DNA of 45,941 nt from Gammaproteobacteria bacterium (GCA_016218345.1 JACREH010000117.1:1-45941); one strand, 5' to 3'. Positions 11,740 through 24,129 are shown, counted from the stretch's first letter. Notes: generated from the letters alone by a model not told the origin. Made by a program: numbers and translations.

Positions 11740-11874
11740 ATGAAGAGAACCTACCAACCCAGCGTGCAGAAACGCAAACGTACACACGGTTTCCGCGCGC
11801 GCATGCGCACCCCCGGAGGTCGCGCGGTGCTAAGTGCTCGTCGAGCGAAGGGCCGCGCCCGACTCAGCGCCTGA
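11740..11874 (+). CDS. rpmH: 50S ribosomal protein L34
   Basis: 44 residues, too short for the ORF track. MKRTYQPS, then [12 protein letters not shown] and [16 protein letters not shown], is unmistakable L34, a highly basic protein buried in 23S rRNA. An AAGGCGG Shine-Dalgarno lies about 7 bases upstream. rnpA begins 3 bases after its stop. Confidence 0.98.
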   Translation: MKRTYQPSVQKRKRTHGFRARMRTPGGRAVLSARRAKGRARLSA

Positions 11875-11877
11875 GTT

Positions 11878-12240
11878 TTGACCACCACCGGCCGTTCGTT
11901 ACGATTGCGGCGCGTGCCGGCCGGGCCGGTGTTCGCGAGCATATTCAAAAAAGGCAGCCGCAGTAAAGACGCCTTGTTTCTGGTGTGCGCCGCACCCAGC
12001 GACCAGGCCCAAGCCCGCCTCGGTGTGAATGTCGCCCGCAAGGTCGCGAGCAAGGCGGTGGCGCGCAATCGCATCAAACGCCAGGTGCGCGAAACCTTCC
12101 GGCAATATCAGCACGACGTCCCGAATTTCGACGTGGTGGTGATTGCCCAGGTCGGCGCCGGCGCGGTTGATAACACCGCTTTGCGCAGCTCGTTGCGGGA
12201 ACACTTGAAAAAAATTGCGCAGAAATGCAAAAAATCCTGA
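11878..12240 (+). CDS. rnpA: Ribonuclease P protein component
   Basis: 120-residue basic protein that assists the RNase P RNA in removing tRNA 5' leaders. It begins with a TTG codon 3 bases after rpmH, common for this gene; no ATG fits. The signature is RNRIKRQVRETF at about residues 62-73, preceded by the phenylalanine-rich strand FKKGSRSKDALFLV. The low expression of RnpA relative to L34 fits the poor start codon. The 3' end overlaps yidD by 16 bases in another frame, which suggests translational coupling. Confidence 0.95.
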   Translation: MTTTGRSLRLRRVPAGPVFASIFKKGSRSKDALFLVCAAPSDQAQARLGVNVARKVASKAVARNRIKRQVRETFRQYQHDVPNFDVVVIAQVGAGAVDNTALRSSLREHLKKIAQKCKKS

Positions 12241-12467
12241 TCAATCTGATTCGCGGCTATCGGTATGTAGTGAGCCCGCTGCTCGGCAATCATTGCCGTT
12301 TTCATCCGAGTTGTTCGTGCTATGCGATCGAGGCGCTCCAGATCCACGGACCGCTCAAGGGTTTGCGCTTGAGTGGCGGCCGGTTGTTGCGCTGCCATCC
12401 CTGGCATCACGGCGGGCATGACCCGGTGCCGCCGGCCGCATCCAAGACCACAGTAAACAATGGATAA
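12225..12467 (+). CDS. yidD: Membrane protein insertion efficiency factor YidD
   Basis: 80-residue protein with the conserved core RGYRYVVSPLLGNHCRFHPSCS followed by YAIEALQIHGPLKGL and RCHPWHHGGHDPVP. YidD is a small membrane-associated protein that helps YidC-dependent insertion. The ATG at 12225 lies within rnpA and the stop overlaps the yidC start by 8 bases, so rnpA-yidD-yidC are coupled. Confidence 0.95.
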   Translation: MQKILINLIRGYRYVVSPLLGNHCRFHPSCSCYAIEALQIHGPLKGLRLSGGRLLRCHPWHHGGHDPVPPAASKTTVNNG

Positions 12468-14106
12468 CCAACGACTAATTCTGTTCGTCGCGCTCTCGGT
12501 CATTATTCTGCTGTTATGGCAGGCCTGGGAACAGGAGCGGCAGGTACGCGCGCCGCAGACACCGACCGAAACCGCGGTACAACGCGAAATCCCGCAGCCT
12601 CCCAGCGAGCAGCGCGGCGCGCAGACTAAAGCCGCGGAGGCACCCAAGGCCGGCGCCGAAATCCTGGAGCGTGGCGAGCGCGTGCTGGTCACGACCGACC
12701 TGCTGCGCGCCGAGATCGACACGCACGGCGGCGATTTGCGGGTGCTGTCCCTGCTGAATTACCCGCTCACACTCGGTGAGCCGGGGAAATCGGTGCGGCT
12801 CTTGAACGACAGCCTCCCCGACCTGTTTGTGGCCCAATCCGGGTTGATCGGGCGGGAGGGTGCTTGGCCCAACCACAAGACCGCCTATCGCCCCGACAAG
12901 ACCCAATACCAACTGGCGGACAACCAGGACACGCTCGAAGCCAGGCTCGAGTGGAGCGGACCGGAGGGTGTGCGCGTCACTAAAACCTTCACGTTCCGGC
13001 GCAACGATTATCTCGTCGATGTCAGCTACACAGTGCGCAATGGCGGCAAAGAGGCGCGCGAGTTCTTTCTTTACAACCAATTGTTGCGCACCCAGATTGC
13101 CGAAGAGGGCGGGATATTCGCTGCCATGCCGAGCTACCAGGGCGCGGTGATCTACAGCCCGGAGAAAAAATACGAAAAGGTCGGGTTCAGCGACATGGTC
13201 GACAAACGCCTGCAGCGCGAGGTGCGCGGCGGCTGGGTGGCGATGCTCCAGCATTACTTCGTCGGTGTCTGGCTGCCGCCCGCAACCGACAATCTGTTGT
13301 TCTACAGCGATGTCCATAACGGTGCGCGCTATGTCATCGGTTATAAGAGTCTCGTACCCACGCAGGTCGCAGCCGGGCAGACGGCCACGCTCGGCGCGCG
13401 CCTGTATGCCGGGCCGAAGGAGCAGAAGCGTCTGGAGCAACTGCCTGAGGGTGTGAGCCTGACCGTCGATTTCGGCTGGCTGACGGTCATCGCCGCGCCG
13501 CTGTTCTGGGTGTTGGATTTCATCCACCGCTGGGTCGGTAATTGGGGGTGGGCGATCGTTTTGCTCACCGCCTTGATCAAGCTCGCGTTCTATCCGCTGT
13601 CGGCGGCCAGCTATAAATCGATGGCGCACATGAAGAAGGTGCAGCCCAAGCTGCAGGCGCTCAAGGAGCGCTACAAGGACGACAAGCAGAAGCTCAACCA
13701 GGCGATGATGGAGATGTACAAGACCGAGAAGATCAACCCGCTCGGCGGCTGTCTGCCGATTCTGATTCAGATTCCGGTATTCATCGCGCTCTACTGGGTG
13801 TTGCTGGAGAGCGTCGAACTGCGCCAGGCGCCGTGGGCGCTGTGGATCAAGGATCTGTCGGCGCCCGATCCGTTTTATGTGCTGCCGGTCCTGATGGGCG
13901 TGACCATGTTCGCCCAGACCTGGCTCAATCCGCAACCGCTCGACCCGATTCAGCAAAAGGTCATGCTGGCGATGCCGCTCATGTTCACGGTGTTTTTCCT
14001 GTTCTTCCCGGCCGGCCTGGTGTTGTACTGGGTGGCGCAAAACCTGTTTTCGATCGCCCAGCAGTGGTGGATCACCCGCAGCATCGAGGGTGCGGCGAAA
14101 AGTTAG
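12460..14106 (+). CDS. yidC: Membrane protein insertase YidC
   Basis: 548-residue inner-membrane insertase. An N-terminal transmembrane anchor (LILFVALSVIILLLWQAW) is followed by a charged linker, the large periplasmic beta-sandwich P1 domain (about 70-320) and a C-terminal five-helix core (from about 335), including the conserved ... INPLGGCLPILIQIPVFIALYW region. The length matches E. coli YidC (548). The F-ATPase c subunit, a classical YidC client, is encoded further along in this window. mnmE starts 12 bases downstream. Confidence 0.97.
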   Translation: MDNQRLILFVALSVIILLLWQAWEQERQVRAPQTPTETAVQREIPQPPSEQRGAQTKAAEAPKAGAEILERGERVLVTTDLLRAEIDTHGGDLRVLSLLNYPLTLGEPGKSVRLLNDSLPDLFVAQSGLIGREGAWPNHKTAYRPDKTQYQLADNQDTLEARLEWSGPEGVRVTKTFTFRRNDYLVDVSYTVRNGGKEAREFFLYNQLLRTQIAEEGGIFAAMPSYQGAVIYSPEKKYEKVGFSDMVDKRLQREVRGGWVAMLQHYFVGVWLPPATDNLLFYSDVHNGARYVIGYKSLVPTQVAAGQTATLGARLYAGPKEQKRLEQLPEGVSLTVDFGWLTVIAAPLFWVLDFIHRWVGNWGWAIVLLTALIKLAFYPLSAASYKSMAHMKKVQPKLQALKERYKDDKQKLNQAMMEMYKTEKINPLGGCLPILIQIPVFIALYWVLLESVELRQAPWALWIKDLSAPDPFYVLPVLMGVTMFAQTWLNPQPLDPIQQKVMLAMPLMFTVFFLFFPAGLVLYWVAQNLFSIAQQWWITRSIEGAAKS

Positions 14107-14118
14107 TTATTGCTCGCC

Positions 14119-15480
14119 ATGGGCAAACCAGCCGATAACAGCGGGTCCGTTGAGACCATCGCGGCCCAGGCGACGCCGCCCGGCTTGGGCGGGGTGGGCA
14201 TAATCCGAGTCTCCGGCCCGCGGACACGCGTCATCGCGCAGGCGCTCCTCGGTCGGCTGCCGCCGCCGCGCCACGCGGTTTTTTCCGAGTTTCGGGACGC
14301 CCGGCAGGCCGCCATCGATCAAGGCGTGGCGTTGTTCTTTCCGGCGCCGCGGTCGTTCACCGGCGAGGATGTGCTCGAGTTGCACGGCCATGGCGGCCCG
14401 GCGGTGATGAACCTGCTGCTTCAGCGCGTGCTCGAAGCCGGCGCGCGTCTGGCGCGACCCGGGGAATTTTCCGAGCGGGCGTTCTTAAACGGCAAGCTCG
14501 ACCTCGCCCAGGCCGAGGCGGTCGCCGACCTGATCGCCGCCGCCAGCGACGGCGCCGCGCGCGCCGCGCTGCGCTCGCTGCAAGGGGTGTTCTCGCAGCG
14601 CGTGCACGCGCTGGTCGAAACATTGACCGCATTGCGCACGCATATCGAGGCGGCCATCGACTTCCCCGAGGAAGAAATCGATTTTCTGGCAGACGCCGAT
14701 TTGCAGACGCGCTGCCGGAGGCTGATCGACGACATTGCGTCGTTGCAACGCGACGCCCGCCATGGGCGCCTGCTGCACGACGGCCTGACTGTGGTGCTGG
14801 CCGGTCCGCCTAACGCCGGAAAATCCAGCCTGCTGAATGCGCTCGCCCAACAAGAAAGCGCCATCGTCAGCCCCACCCCCGGCACCACCCGCGATGTGCT
14901 GCGCGAGCAGATTGTCATCGACGGAATCCCGCTGCATGTCCTGGATACCGCCGGGCTGCGCGACAGCCACGACGACGTCGAGCGCGAGGGCGTGCGGCGC
15001 GCACGCGCCGCCGCCCAACAGGCCGATCACGTATTGATCGTCGTCGACGACAGCGCCCCGCACGACGCCGAGGTGCAGGCGCTGCTCGGCCAGCTGCCGG
15101 CCGGAATCGCCCGCACGCTGGTGCGCAACAAAATCGACAAAACCGGCCGTCCGCCCGGGACGATCGGCGCCACAGCCGGGTTGGCGGTATCGGCGCTGAC
15201 CGGCGCCGGTCTGGATGCGCTGCGCGCCCGCCTCAAAGACTGCGCCGGTTTTGCCCCGAGCGAGACCGGCAACTTCAGCGCCCGGCGCCGGCATCTGGAG
15301 GCTATCGAGCGCGCCCGCGCGCATATCGACAAGGGCCTTGGACAACTCACCTCCCGTCAGGGCGAGTTGGTCGCGGAGGAATTGCGGCATGCCCAGCAGG
15401 CACTCGGTGAAATCACCGGCGAGTTCAGCCCCGATGACCTGCTCGACAGAATTTTTTCGAGTTTTTGCATCGGCAAGTAA
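14119..15480 (+). CDS. mnmE: tRNA modification GTPase MnmE
   Basis: 453 residues from the ATG at 14119; the ORF track's TTG at 14110 adds three residues without support. With MnmG it installs the carboxymethylaminomethyl group on U34 of certain tRNAs. N-terminal tetrahydrofolate-binding domain (TIAAQATPPGLGGVGIIRVSG), helical domain, an inserted Ras-like G domain (GPPNAGKSSLLN, DTAGLRD, NKID) and the invariant C-terminal FCIGK. Its usual partner mnmG is in the window but 6.7 kb away, separated by two unrelated gene groups. Confidence 0.97.
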   Translation: MGKPADNSGSVETIAAQATPPGLGGVGIIRVSGPRTRVIAQALLGRLPPPRHAVFSEFRDARQAAIDQGVALFFPAPRSFTGEDVLELHGHGGPAVMNLLLQRVLEAGARLARPGEFSERAFLNGKLDLAQAEAVADLIAAASDGAARAALRSLQGVFSQRVHALVETLTALRTHIEAAIDFPEEEIDFLADADLQTRCRRLIDDIASLQRDARHGRLLHDGLTVVLAGPPNAGKSSLLNALAQQESAIVSPTPGTTRDVLREQIVIDGIPLHVLDTAGLRDSHDDVEREGVRRARAAAQQADHVLIVVDDSAPHDAEVQALLGQLPAGIARTLVRNKIDKTGRPPGTIGATAGLAVSALTGAGLDALRARLKDCAGFAPSETGNFSARRRHLEAIERARAHIDKGLGQLTSRQGELVAEELRHAQQALGEITGEFSPDDLLDRIFSSFCIGK

Positions 15481-15495
15481 TCGGGCGGCGCGGGC

Positions 15496-15515
15496 CGGCA
15501 ACCGCTGCCGTTTTT
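15496..15515 (+). terminator. Weak Rho-independent terminator after mnmE
   Basis: CGGCA / TGCCG stem (5 bp, loop ACCGC) followed directly by TTTTT, 15 bases after the mnmE stop. The stem is short but GC-rich and the position suits the end of the rpmH-mnmE operon. The rest of the gap to 15714 holds no gene. Confidence 0.5.
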
Positions 15516-15714
15516 AGTCGCCGCCGTTCGTCCCGATGGGTTTGCCGTTGGTCGATACGGTCGAAACAAATCCCGAGGATTCCTCGCTACAACCCGCCCG
15601 ACGGTCAACGCACCGCCTGGATAGCCGTTAAACTCTAGACACGGACAGCTGGAACACTAAGCCGCGGAGTGGTGCGGCGCCCGATCGTCGTTCAACAAGC
15701 TTGAGGTAACGGTT

Positions 15715-17028
<1,314 letters not shown>

Positions 17029-17037
17029 GGAACTGCC

Positions 17038-18252
17038 ATGAAGTCATTTAATATCAGTCGCCGCCGTTTCCTTAAGGGCTCGCTGGCCGCCGGCGCCGCC
17101 GGTCTGTTGCCCAACCTGATCTTCAGTGGTTCGGCCGACGCCGCCGCCAGCCCAACCAATGTCGTGATCGTGGTGCATCTGGACGGTGGCTGGGACGGTC
17201 TCAACACCGTCGTCCCGTTCACCGACCCGGCCTATGCCGCTGCCCGCCCGACCTTGGCGATACCGGGCGGGGACGTATTGCCGATCACCGGCGCGCTCGG
17301 GTTTCATCCGGCACTGACCGGGCTCAAGACCCTGTATGATCAGGGCAAGGTGGCGGTCGTGAACGGCGTCGGCTATCCGAACTTCAATCGCTCGCATTTC
17401 GCCGCCGAGGATATTTATTGGACCGCCGATCCGGCATCCGCGCCCAGTACCGGCTGGCTGGGACGCGGACTGGATGTGATGAACACCGGCAACGTCATGT
17501 CCGGTGTTTATATCGGCAGCGCCACCCCGCTAAGCATGCTGGGCGACACAGTGTCGGTGCCGGCGATCCCGGACGCCGCCAGTTATACCTTCCAGTCGGG
17601 CGGCAACGCCGCTGACGACGCCGCGGTGCTGAGCGCGGCCGTGCAGATTATCGACCAGCCGGCCACCGGCATGGCCATGATCGACGGCATCCTGGTTCAA
17701 GACCGGGCATTACGCGATTCGATCGGTCAGGTCCAGTCGGCGGCGGCCTATCAAACCAGCGTGACCTACGCGAACGACAGCTTCAGCCGCAGCATGAAAT
17801 TCGCCGCCCAGTTGATTCGCGCCAACATCGGCGTGCGCATCATATCCACCGACTTCGGCAGTTTCGACACCCACTCCGGCCAGCCCGCGCGCCTTACCAC
17901 TTTGCTCGGCAATCTCTCGGCCGGCATTGCCAGTTTCCAGCAGGATGCGCTCGTCGGCGGGTTCGCCAACCGCGTGACGGTCATGTTCTGGTCGGAGTTC
18001 GGGCGGCGGGTGGCGGAAAACGCCAGCGCCGGCACCGACCATGGCGCGTCGGCGCCGATAATCGTGGTCGGCGAGGGCGTGAGGGGCGGGGTGGTCGGGA
18101 ACTACCCGAGCCTCACCGATCTGACCGGCGGCGATTTGAAGATGGGCGTCGATTTCCGTTCGGTGTACGCCAGCGTGTTGAGCGATTGGCTGGCGGTCAA
18201 CGACAGCCAGGTGTTGGGCGCCAGCTGGGCCAAGCTGCCAATCTTCTTATAA
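17038..18252 (+). CDS. DUF1501 family protein with Tat signal
   Basis: 404 residues. The N-terminus carries a twin-arginine signal (SRRRFLKGSLAAGAAGLLP), so it should be exported folded to the periplasm. The mature part begins NVVIVVHLDGGWDGLNTVVP and contains GVGYPNFNRSHF, STDFGSFDTHSGQ and FWSEFGRRVAENASAGTDHG, metal-site-like motifs shared with the alkaline-phosphatase/sulfatase superfamily to which DUF1501 is related. The substrate is unknown. It starts after a GAGGA Shine-Dalgarno, 9 bases downstream of the DUF1800 gene, and converges with the transglutaminase gene. Confidence 0.9.
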   Translation: MKSFNISRRRFLKGSLAAGAAGLLPNLIFSGSADAAASPTNVVIVVHLDGGWDGLNTVVPFTDPAYAAARPTLAIPGGDVLPITGALGFHPALTGLKTLYDQGKVAVVNGVGYPNFNRSHFAAEDIYWTADPASAPSTGWLGRGLDVMNTGNVMSGVYIGSATPLSMLGDTVSVPAIPDAASYTFQSGGNAADDAAVLSAAVQIIDQPATGMAMIDGILVQDRALRDSIGQVQSAAAYQTSVTYANDSFSRSMKFAAQLIRANIGVRIISTDFGSFDTHSGQPARLTTLLGNLSAGIASFQQDALVGGFANRVTVMFWSEFGRRVAENASAGTDHGASAPIIVVGEGVRGGVVGNYPSLTDLTGGDLKMGVDFRSVYASVLSDWLAVNDSQVLGASWAKLPIFL

Positions 18253-18262
18253 ATCAGCCCGA

Positions 18263-20275
18263 TTAGGCCAGGCCGCGCTTGACGCTGAAGTGCGCCACCA
18301 ACCGCCGCAGGGTGCGGAGATGCTCGCGTTCTTTAAGGTCGGCATAGCGCAGGCCGACGTAGCTGCGCGTGACGGCGTCGATCGCCGGCTTTAGATCCGG
18401 GCGCGCGCGCCCGCAACGCTGGGCGAAATCGAGCGGGCCTTCATGCGCGACGCGCGCCAGACCGGCGCGCGCCAGCTTGCGACAAAATCGTTCATAGGCG
18501 GCGCGCGCCGGGTCGGTTGCGCGATCGGTGCGCCACATCCACAGCGCCAACAGCGCCAGGGCCCCGGCCAGCAGCACGCCCAGCGCGCTCGCGAGCGTCG
18601 TGCGGGTGGCGCCCTCGAAACCCAAATTTCTCAGCAACGTCTCTTGTCGCTCCTTGGTGTAATCCAGCACCCAGCGATTCCAGGTATTGTTGACGACGTC
18701 GAGACCGAGCCGGCCGTGCCGGTACAGGCCTTCGAACCAGCCGCGTCCGAGCGCCAGACTCAAGGCCTCGGGCGGCAACTCCCCGAAACGCTGGCCGCGG
18801 CTCGCCAGCCGGCGCAGCGCCTCGGCGCCGTATTCGATACGCTCGGGGGCGACCGCGCCGGTCGGGTCAACCCGCACCCAGCCGCGGCCGGCCAGCCATA
18901 CCTCTGCCCAGGCGTGGGCATCCAACTGGCGGACGATCAGGTAGTCGCCGGCGGCGTTGAACTCGCCGCCCTGGTAACCGATCACCACCCGGCTGGGGAT
19001 ACCGGCGGCGCGCATCAGCGTGACGAACGCCGATGCGTAGTGTTCGCAGAATCCGCGCCGGGTGTCGAACAGAAATTCATCGACCGGGTCCGCGCCGAGC
19101 AGCGGTGGCTCGAGGCTGTAAAAAAATTCCTGGGTACGAAAATGCGCCAGCGCCGTAGCCACGATCGCGGCGCCGTCGCGTGTCTGCGCGCGCCAGCCGA
19201 GCGCCAGTTCGCGCGCCCGCGGACTGGCAGTGGGCGGCAGTCGCAGGGCGCGCTGCCGTTCGGCCGGCTCGATGTCGCCGGTGTGGTAGTGCGGATAGGA
19301 AACCAATTGGTAGCGCAGGCGCTCGCGCACCGGTTGATTGCGCTCCAGGACATAGCCGGGGCGCATGCGCAGACCGTCCGGTACCGAGCCCGGCAGATCG
19401 AGCGCCGGCAACCACGGTTTGTTGCTCGGCTCGAAGCTGATCTCGTAGGCGAGTGGCGCGTCGTGAGATTGATAGGAAAGCACCGGCCAGAATGCCGGCG
19501 GTCCGCGCGACCAGCCGCGGCCGTCGCTGTCCCACATCACCAGTACCCGCCAATACGAATCCTTGACCGCCGGCGGCGGTCCCTGAAAGCTGACCCGAAA
19601 CGCGACCTCGTCGGATTGGCTCAATTGATTGATGCTGCCCGGGGTCATCTCGTCGGACATTCCGGTGAGTCCGCTATAGGCGTCGTGCGGCAGGCCCCAG
19701 AGCGAGCCCTGAATGCGCGGGAACAGCAGATACAAGATCAGCATGAACGGCAGCGCCTTGAGCAGCAGCCCGCCGGCCAGGCGCAGCGCCTGGCGCCCGT
19801 CGAGCGCGCTGCCGGGCAGCGCGATGCGGGCCAGCGCCGCGGTCGCCGCCAGCGCCGCGATCAGCAGATACAGGGCCAGGCCGATGGATTGCGAATACAA
19901 AAAACTACCGAGCATCAAAAAATACAGCAGAAACACACACAGCATGGCGTCGCGCGGATTTTTGAGTTCCAGGAATTTGAGCGCCAGCAAACCGGTGAGC
20001 AGTGCGATGCCGGCGTCGCGCCCGATCAGCGTGCGGTAGTGTTGATAGACCAGCACCAACACCAGCGCCACCAGACCGAGCCGCAGCAGCCGGCCGGGCG
20101 CGCGCCCGGCGCGCGCCATGATGGCGTAGCGCCAGACGAACAGCCCGGCGATCACCCCCCATAACGCGAGCGGCACGTGCGGGGCGAGCGGCGCCAGCAC
20201 CAGTGTGCTGGTCGCGATCAACCAGTAAACCGTGGTGCGATCCGGATAGCCGATCGAAGCCGTCACCGTGGTCAT
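18263..20275 (-). CDS. TgpA-like transmembrane transglutaminase protein
   Basis: 670 residues from the ATG at 20275; the 865-residue ORF in the track extends through the neighbouring gene in a wrong frame. About six N-terminal transmembrane helices (20-190) precede a DUF3488-type region, a periplasmic transglutaminase-like domain with Cys410 (GFCEHYA), His454 (DAHAWAEVW) and Asp470 (VDPTGA), a final transmembrane helix (about 555-580) and a DUF4129-like cytoplasmic tail. The layout matches TgpA of Pseudomonas, an essential membrane protein there. The start codon overlaps the DUF58 stop (ATGA), so translation is coupled in a moxR - DUF58 - transglutaminase operon. Confidence 0.92.
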   Translation of the reverse strand: MTTVTASIGYPDRTTVYWLIATSTLVLAPLAPHVPLALWGVIAGLFVWRYAIMARAGRAPGRLLRLGLVALVLVLVYQHYRTLIGRDAGIALLTGLLALKFLELKNPRDAMLCVFLLYFLMLGSFLYSQSIGLALYLLIAALAATAALARIALPGSALDGRQALRLAGGLLLKALPFMLILYLLFPRIQGSLWGLPHDAYSGLTGMSDEMTPGSINQLSQSDEVAFRVSFQGPPPAVKDSYWRVLVMWDSDGRGWSRGPPAFWPVLSYQSHDAPLAYEISFEPSNKPWLPALDLPGSVPDGLRMRPGYVLERNQPVRERLRYQLVSYPHYHTGDIEPAERQRALRLPPTASPRARELALGWRAQTRDGAAIVATALAHFRTQEFFYSLEPPLLGADPVDEFLFDTRRGFCEHYASAFVTLMRAAGIPSRVVIGYQGGEFNAAGDYLIVRQLDAHAWAEVWLAGRGWVRVDPTGAVAPERIEYGAEALRRLASRGQRFGELPPEALSLALGRGWFEGLYRHGRLGLDVVNNTWNRWVLDYTKERQETLLRNLGFEGATRTTLASALGVLLAGALALLALWMWRTDRATDPARAAYERFCRKLARAGLARVAHEGPLDFAQRCGRARPDLKPAIDAVTRSYVGLRYADLKEREHLRTLRRLVAHFSVKRGLA

Positions 20276-21171
20276 CCGGCGAACAGGGCCAGGGCTTCCA
20301 GACAGCGGCGCCGGTGGACCGCGCCGCTGTCGGGCGCGAACTCCTGAGCGGGCAGGCGCAGGCCGTAACGGAGTCCGGCGCGCTCGGCGTCCAGCACCGC
20401 GCGCGTCAGGCGACTCAGGCGCGCCTCGCCATCGAGCGGCGCGAACGCCTGCCACTCGAGCCAGACGCTGTCCTGGCCGCTGCCGCTGAATTGCTTGGTG
20501 TGCAGCCCTTGGCCGCGCGCCGCCGCCTTCCAGCTCACGTGCTGGGGCGGATCGCCCAAGCGAAACGGCCGCAGTCCGGCGAAATCGTCGCCGCCCGGCG
20601 CCGGTCCGGGACGATCGCCGCTCGCCGAGCCGGATTGCGGCGGCACGACCTCGGCGCGCGCCGGGCGCGGATACACCAGACAGCGGTGCGCCAGCGCGAT
20701 GCGCCGCGACCAGGCGCGGAACAGGCCAAGCGGAAAATACGTGCAGACCGTGAACGGCGGGCAGTCGAGATAGCCGCGCGCCCGGCTCGGCACCGGCAGC
20801 ATCACGGTCACGCTGGCGCGCGCCGGTATGTCGACGCGCGCCACCTCGTGTTTGCGGCATTCGATTACCACACCGAGGCGGGTGTCGGCGTGATCGTTGG
20901 TGAGCGTGATCCCGAAGTACGCCGTCTCGCCGGCGAACACCGGCGGGCAGGCCGCCGCCGCGACCCGCAACCGCAGGAGATTGCGGTTGGCGTACAGGAT
21001 CGACACCACCGCCACGCCGGCCAGCAGGAAGGTGAGCAGGTAGGCCAGGCCGTTGTTGTAATTGACCGCCGCCAGCAACAACGCCGTGAGCACCAGCGTG
21101 AACATCAACCCGTTGCGCGTCGGCAGGATATACACCTGGCGGCGTCCGAGCGTGATCGCGTCTGGTGACAT
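20272..21171 (-). CDS. DUF58 family membrane protein
   Basis: 299 residues. Two adjacent N-terminal transmembrane helices (about 20-62: GLMFTLVLTALLLAAVNY and LAYLLTFLLAGVAVVSIL), then an extracytoplasmic beta-rich part, and the DUF58 signature FRLGDPPQHVSWKAAARGQGL-like followed by LHTKQFSGSG. Such proteins accompany MoxR ATPases and transglutaminases in many bacteria; their role is unknown, with chaperone or assembly functions proposed. The 65-base gap to moxR contains a dispersed motif (repeat C). Confidence 0.88.
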   Translation of the reverse strand: MSPDAITLGRRQVYILPTRNGLMFTLVLTALLLAAVNYNNGLAYLLTFLLAGVAVVSILYANRNLLRLRVAAAACPPVFAGETAYFGITLTNDHADTRLGVVIECRKHEVARVDIPARASVTVMLPVPSRARGYLDCPPFTVCTYFPLGLFRAWSRRIALAHRCLVYPRPARAEVVPPQSGSASGDRPGPAPGGDDFAGLRPFRLGDPPQHVSWKAAARGQGLHTKQFSGSGQDSVWLEWQAFAPLDGEARLSRLTRAVLDAERAGLRYGLRLPAQEFAPDSGAVHRRRCLEALALFAG

Positions 21172-21205
21172 CGAGGCGGCCGGTGGAAAATGTTAGAAAA
21201 GTTTA

Positions 21206-21233
21206 AGAAAAGCAGGCGCGCACAAAAATAACC
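21206..21233 (+). repeat. Dispersed motif C, copy 1
   Basis: GAAAAGCAGGCGCGCACAAAAATAACC-like stretch in the moxR/DUF58 gap. It shares GCACAAAA(A/T)TAnCC and the flanking GAAA(A)nCA with copies at 25555 and 29909. It is antisense to the genes around it. Confidence 0.55.
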
Positions 21234-21236
21234 GGT

Positions 21237-22154
<918 letters not shown>

Positions 22155-22243
22155 AGCTTTAAGAGTAGACCGGTCGGGGCCGATTTAGCGGTCGTCCTTG
22201 GCGGGTGGTATCATGCCGCGGCTCGGCGACAAATACCCATGAA

Positions 22244-24121
22244 ATGAACATGTTACATCCCGACTCTTATGATGTCATCGTGATCGGCGGCGGTCACGCC
22301 GGCAGCGAGGCCGCGCACGCCGGCGCCCGCCTCGGTGCGCGCACGCTGTTGCTCACCCAGAACATCGAGACCGTCGGCCAGATGTCCTGCAACCCGGCGA
22401 TCGGCGGCATCGGCAAGGGTCACCTGGTGAAGGAGATCGACGCCCTGGGCGGGATCATGGCGCGCGCCGCCGACCGTGCCGGCATTCAATTTCGGATTCT
22501 CAATGCCCGCAAGGGCCCGGCGGTGCGCGCCACCCGCGCCCAGGCCGACCGCGTGCTGTACAAGGCCGCGGTGCGAGCGCTGCTGGAGAGTGAGAAAAAC
22601 CTGACGCTGTTTCAGCAGACCGTCGAGGATTTGCTCGTCGAGAACGGGCGCGTGGTCGGGGTGGTGACGGCGATGGGCGTGGCATTCCGCGCGCGCGCCG
22701 TGGTGCTGACCACCGGCACGTTCCTGGGCGGGCGCATCCATATCGGTCTTTCGAACTATCCGGGCGGACGCGCCGGCGATCCGCCGTCCACGCGCCTGGC
22801 CGCGCGCCTGCGCGAGTTGCCGCTCACGGTCGCGCGCCTCAAGACCGGCACGCCGCCGCGCCTCGACGGCCGCACCATCGATTACTCGACGCTTCAGGCC
22901 CAGCCCGGCGACGAACCGACGCCGGTGTTTTCGTTTCTGGGCACGCGCGCCGAGCACCCGCGCCAGGTCGCTTGCCACATTACTCACACCAACGCGCGCA
23001 CCCACGACATCATTCGTTCCGGTCTCGACCGCTCGCCGATGTACACCGGTGTGATCGAGGGCGTCGGCCCGCGTTATTGCCCATCGGTCGAGGACAAGAT
23101 CGTGCGCTTCGCGGATAAAACCGCCCATCAGATTTTTGTCGAGCCCGAAGGGCTCGACACCCACGAGGTCTATCCCAACGGCATTTCCACCAGTCTGCCG
23201 TTCGATGTGCAGTGGCGGCTGGTGCGTTCGATCAAGGGCTTCGAGCACGCCGCCATCACCCGCCCGGGCTACGCCATCGAATACGATTACTTCGATCCGC
23301 GCGACCTGCAACCGACGCTCGAAACCAAGCCGTTGCCGGGGCTGTTCTTCGCCGGTCAGATCAACGGCACCACCGGCTACGAAGAGGCCGCCGCCCAGGG
23401 TCTGCTGGCCGGCGTCAACGCCGCCTTGCAGGCGCGCGGCCAGGAGCCGTGGTGGCCGCGCCGCGACCAGGCCTATCTCGGCGTGCTGCTCGACGACCTG
23501 ATCACGCGCGGCGTGACCGAGCCGTACCGCATGTTCACCTCGCGCGCCGAATACCGCTTGAGCCTGCGCGAAGACAACGCCGATCTGCGCTTGACCGAAA
23601 CCGGCCGCGACCTCGGTTTGGTGGACGATGCGCGTTGGCGGCGGTTCAATGAAAAATGCGCGGCGATCGCGGGCGAACAGGAGCGTTTGCAAAAAACCTG
23701 GTTGCGTCCGGACAGCGTGCCGGCCGAAGACGCGCTACGTGTGCTCGGCCAGCCGTTGGCGCGCGAGGCCACGCTCTTGGAGTTGTTGCGCCGCCCGGAC
23801 GTGTCGTACGGCGCGCTGCTGGGGCTGGCGGGCTTGGGCGATGCCGTTACCGACGGCGAGGTCGGCCAGCAACTGGAAATCCAGGCCAAATACGCCGGTT
23901 ACATCGAGCGTCAGCATGCCGAGATCGCCCAGCACCTGCGCCAGGAACAAACCCGGCTGCCGGAGAATTTCGATTACCAGAACGTGCGCGGCCTGTCGGT
24001 GGAGGTGCGCCAGAAGCTGTCCGCGCAGCGTCCGGCCACGGTCGGCCAGGCGGCGCGCATTTCCGGCGTGACGCCGGCGGCGATTTCGCTGTTGTTGGTG
24101 CATCTCAAACGCCGCGCCTAG
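22244..24121 (+). CDS. mnmG: tRNA modification enzyme MnmG (GidA)
   Basis: 625 residues from the ATG at 22244 (a second ATG at 22250 is equally possible); the ORF track's GTG at 22205 would add 13 residues not seen in the family. FAD-dependent partner of MnmE in U34 modification. N-terminal FAD-binding [16 protein letters not shown], the GidA signature [15 protein letters not shown], and [18 protein letters not shown] before the C-terminal helical domain. The length is close to E. coli MnmG (629). rsmG starts 8 bases downstream, the conserved order. Confidence 0.97.
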   Translation: MNMLHPDSYDVIVIGGGHAGSEAAHAGARLGARTLLLTQNIETVGQMSCNPAIGGIGKGHLVKEIDALGGIMARAADRAGIQFRILNARKGPAVRATRAQADRVLYKAAVRALLESEKNLTLFQQTVEDLLVENGRVVGVVTAMGVAFRARAVVLTTGTFLGGRIHIGLSNYPGGRAGDPPSTRLAARLRELPLTVARLKTGTPPRLDGRTIDYSTLQAQPGDEPTPVFSFLGTRAEHPRQVACHITHTNARTHDIIRSGLDRSPMYTGVIEGVGPRYCPSVEDKIVRFADKTAHQIFVEPEGLDTHEVYPNGISTSLPFDVQWRLVRSIKGFEHAAITRPGYAIEYDYFDPRDLQPTLETKPLPGLFFAGQINGTTGYEEAAAQGLLAGVNAALQARGQEPWWPRRDQAYLGVLLDDLITRGVTEPYRMFTSRAEYRLSLREDNADLRLTETGRDLGLVDDARWRRFNEKCAAIAGEQERLQKTWLRPDSVPAEDALRVLGQPLAREATLLELLRRPDVSYGALLGLAGLGDAVTDGEVGQQLEIQAKYAGYIERQHAEIAQHLRQEQTRLPENFDYQNVRGLSVEVRQKLSAQRPATVGQAARISGVTPAAISLLLVHLKRRA

Positions 24122-24129
24122 CTGCGCGC

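Noticed and set aside
12514-14040. 508-residue minus-strand ORF
   Set aside because: Exactly antisense to yidC; low-complexity composition and no recognisable domain.
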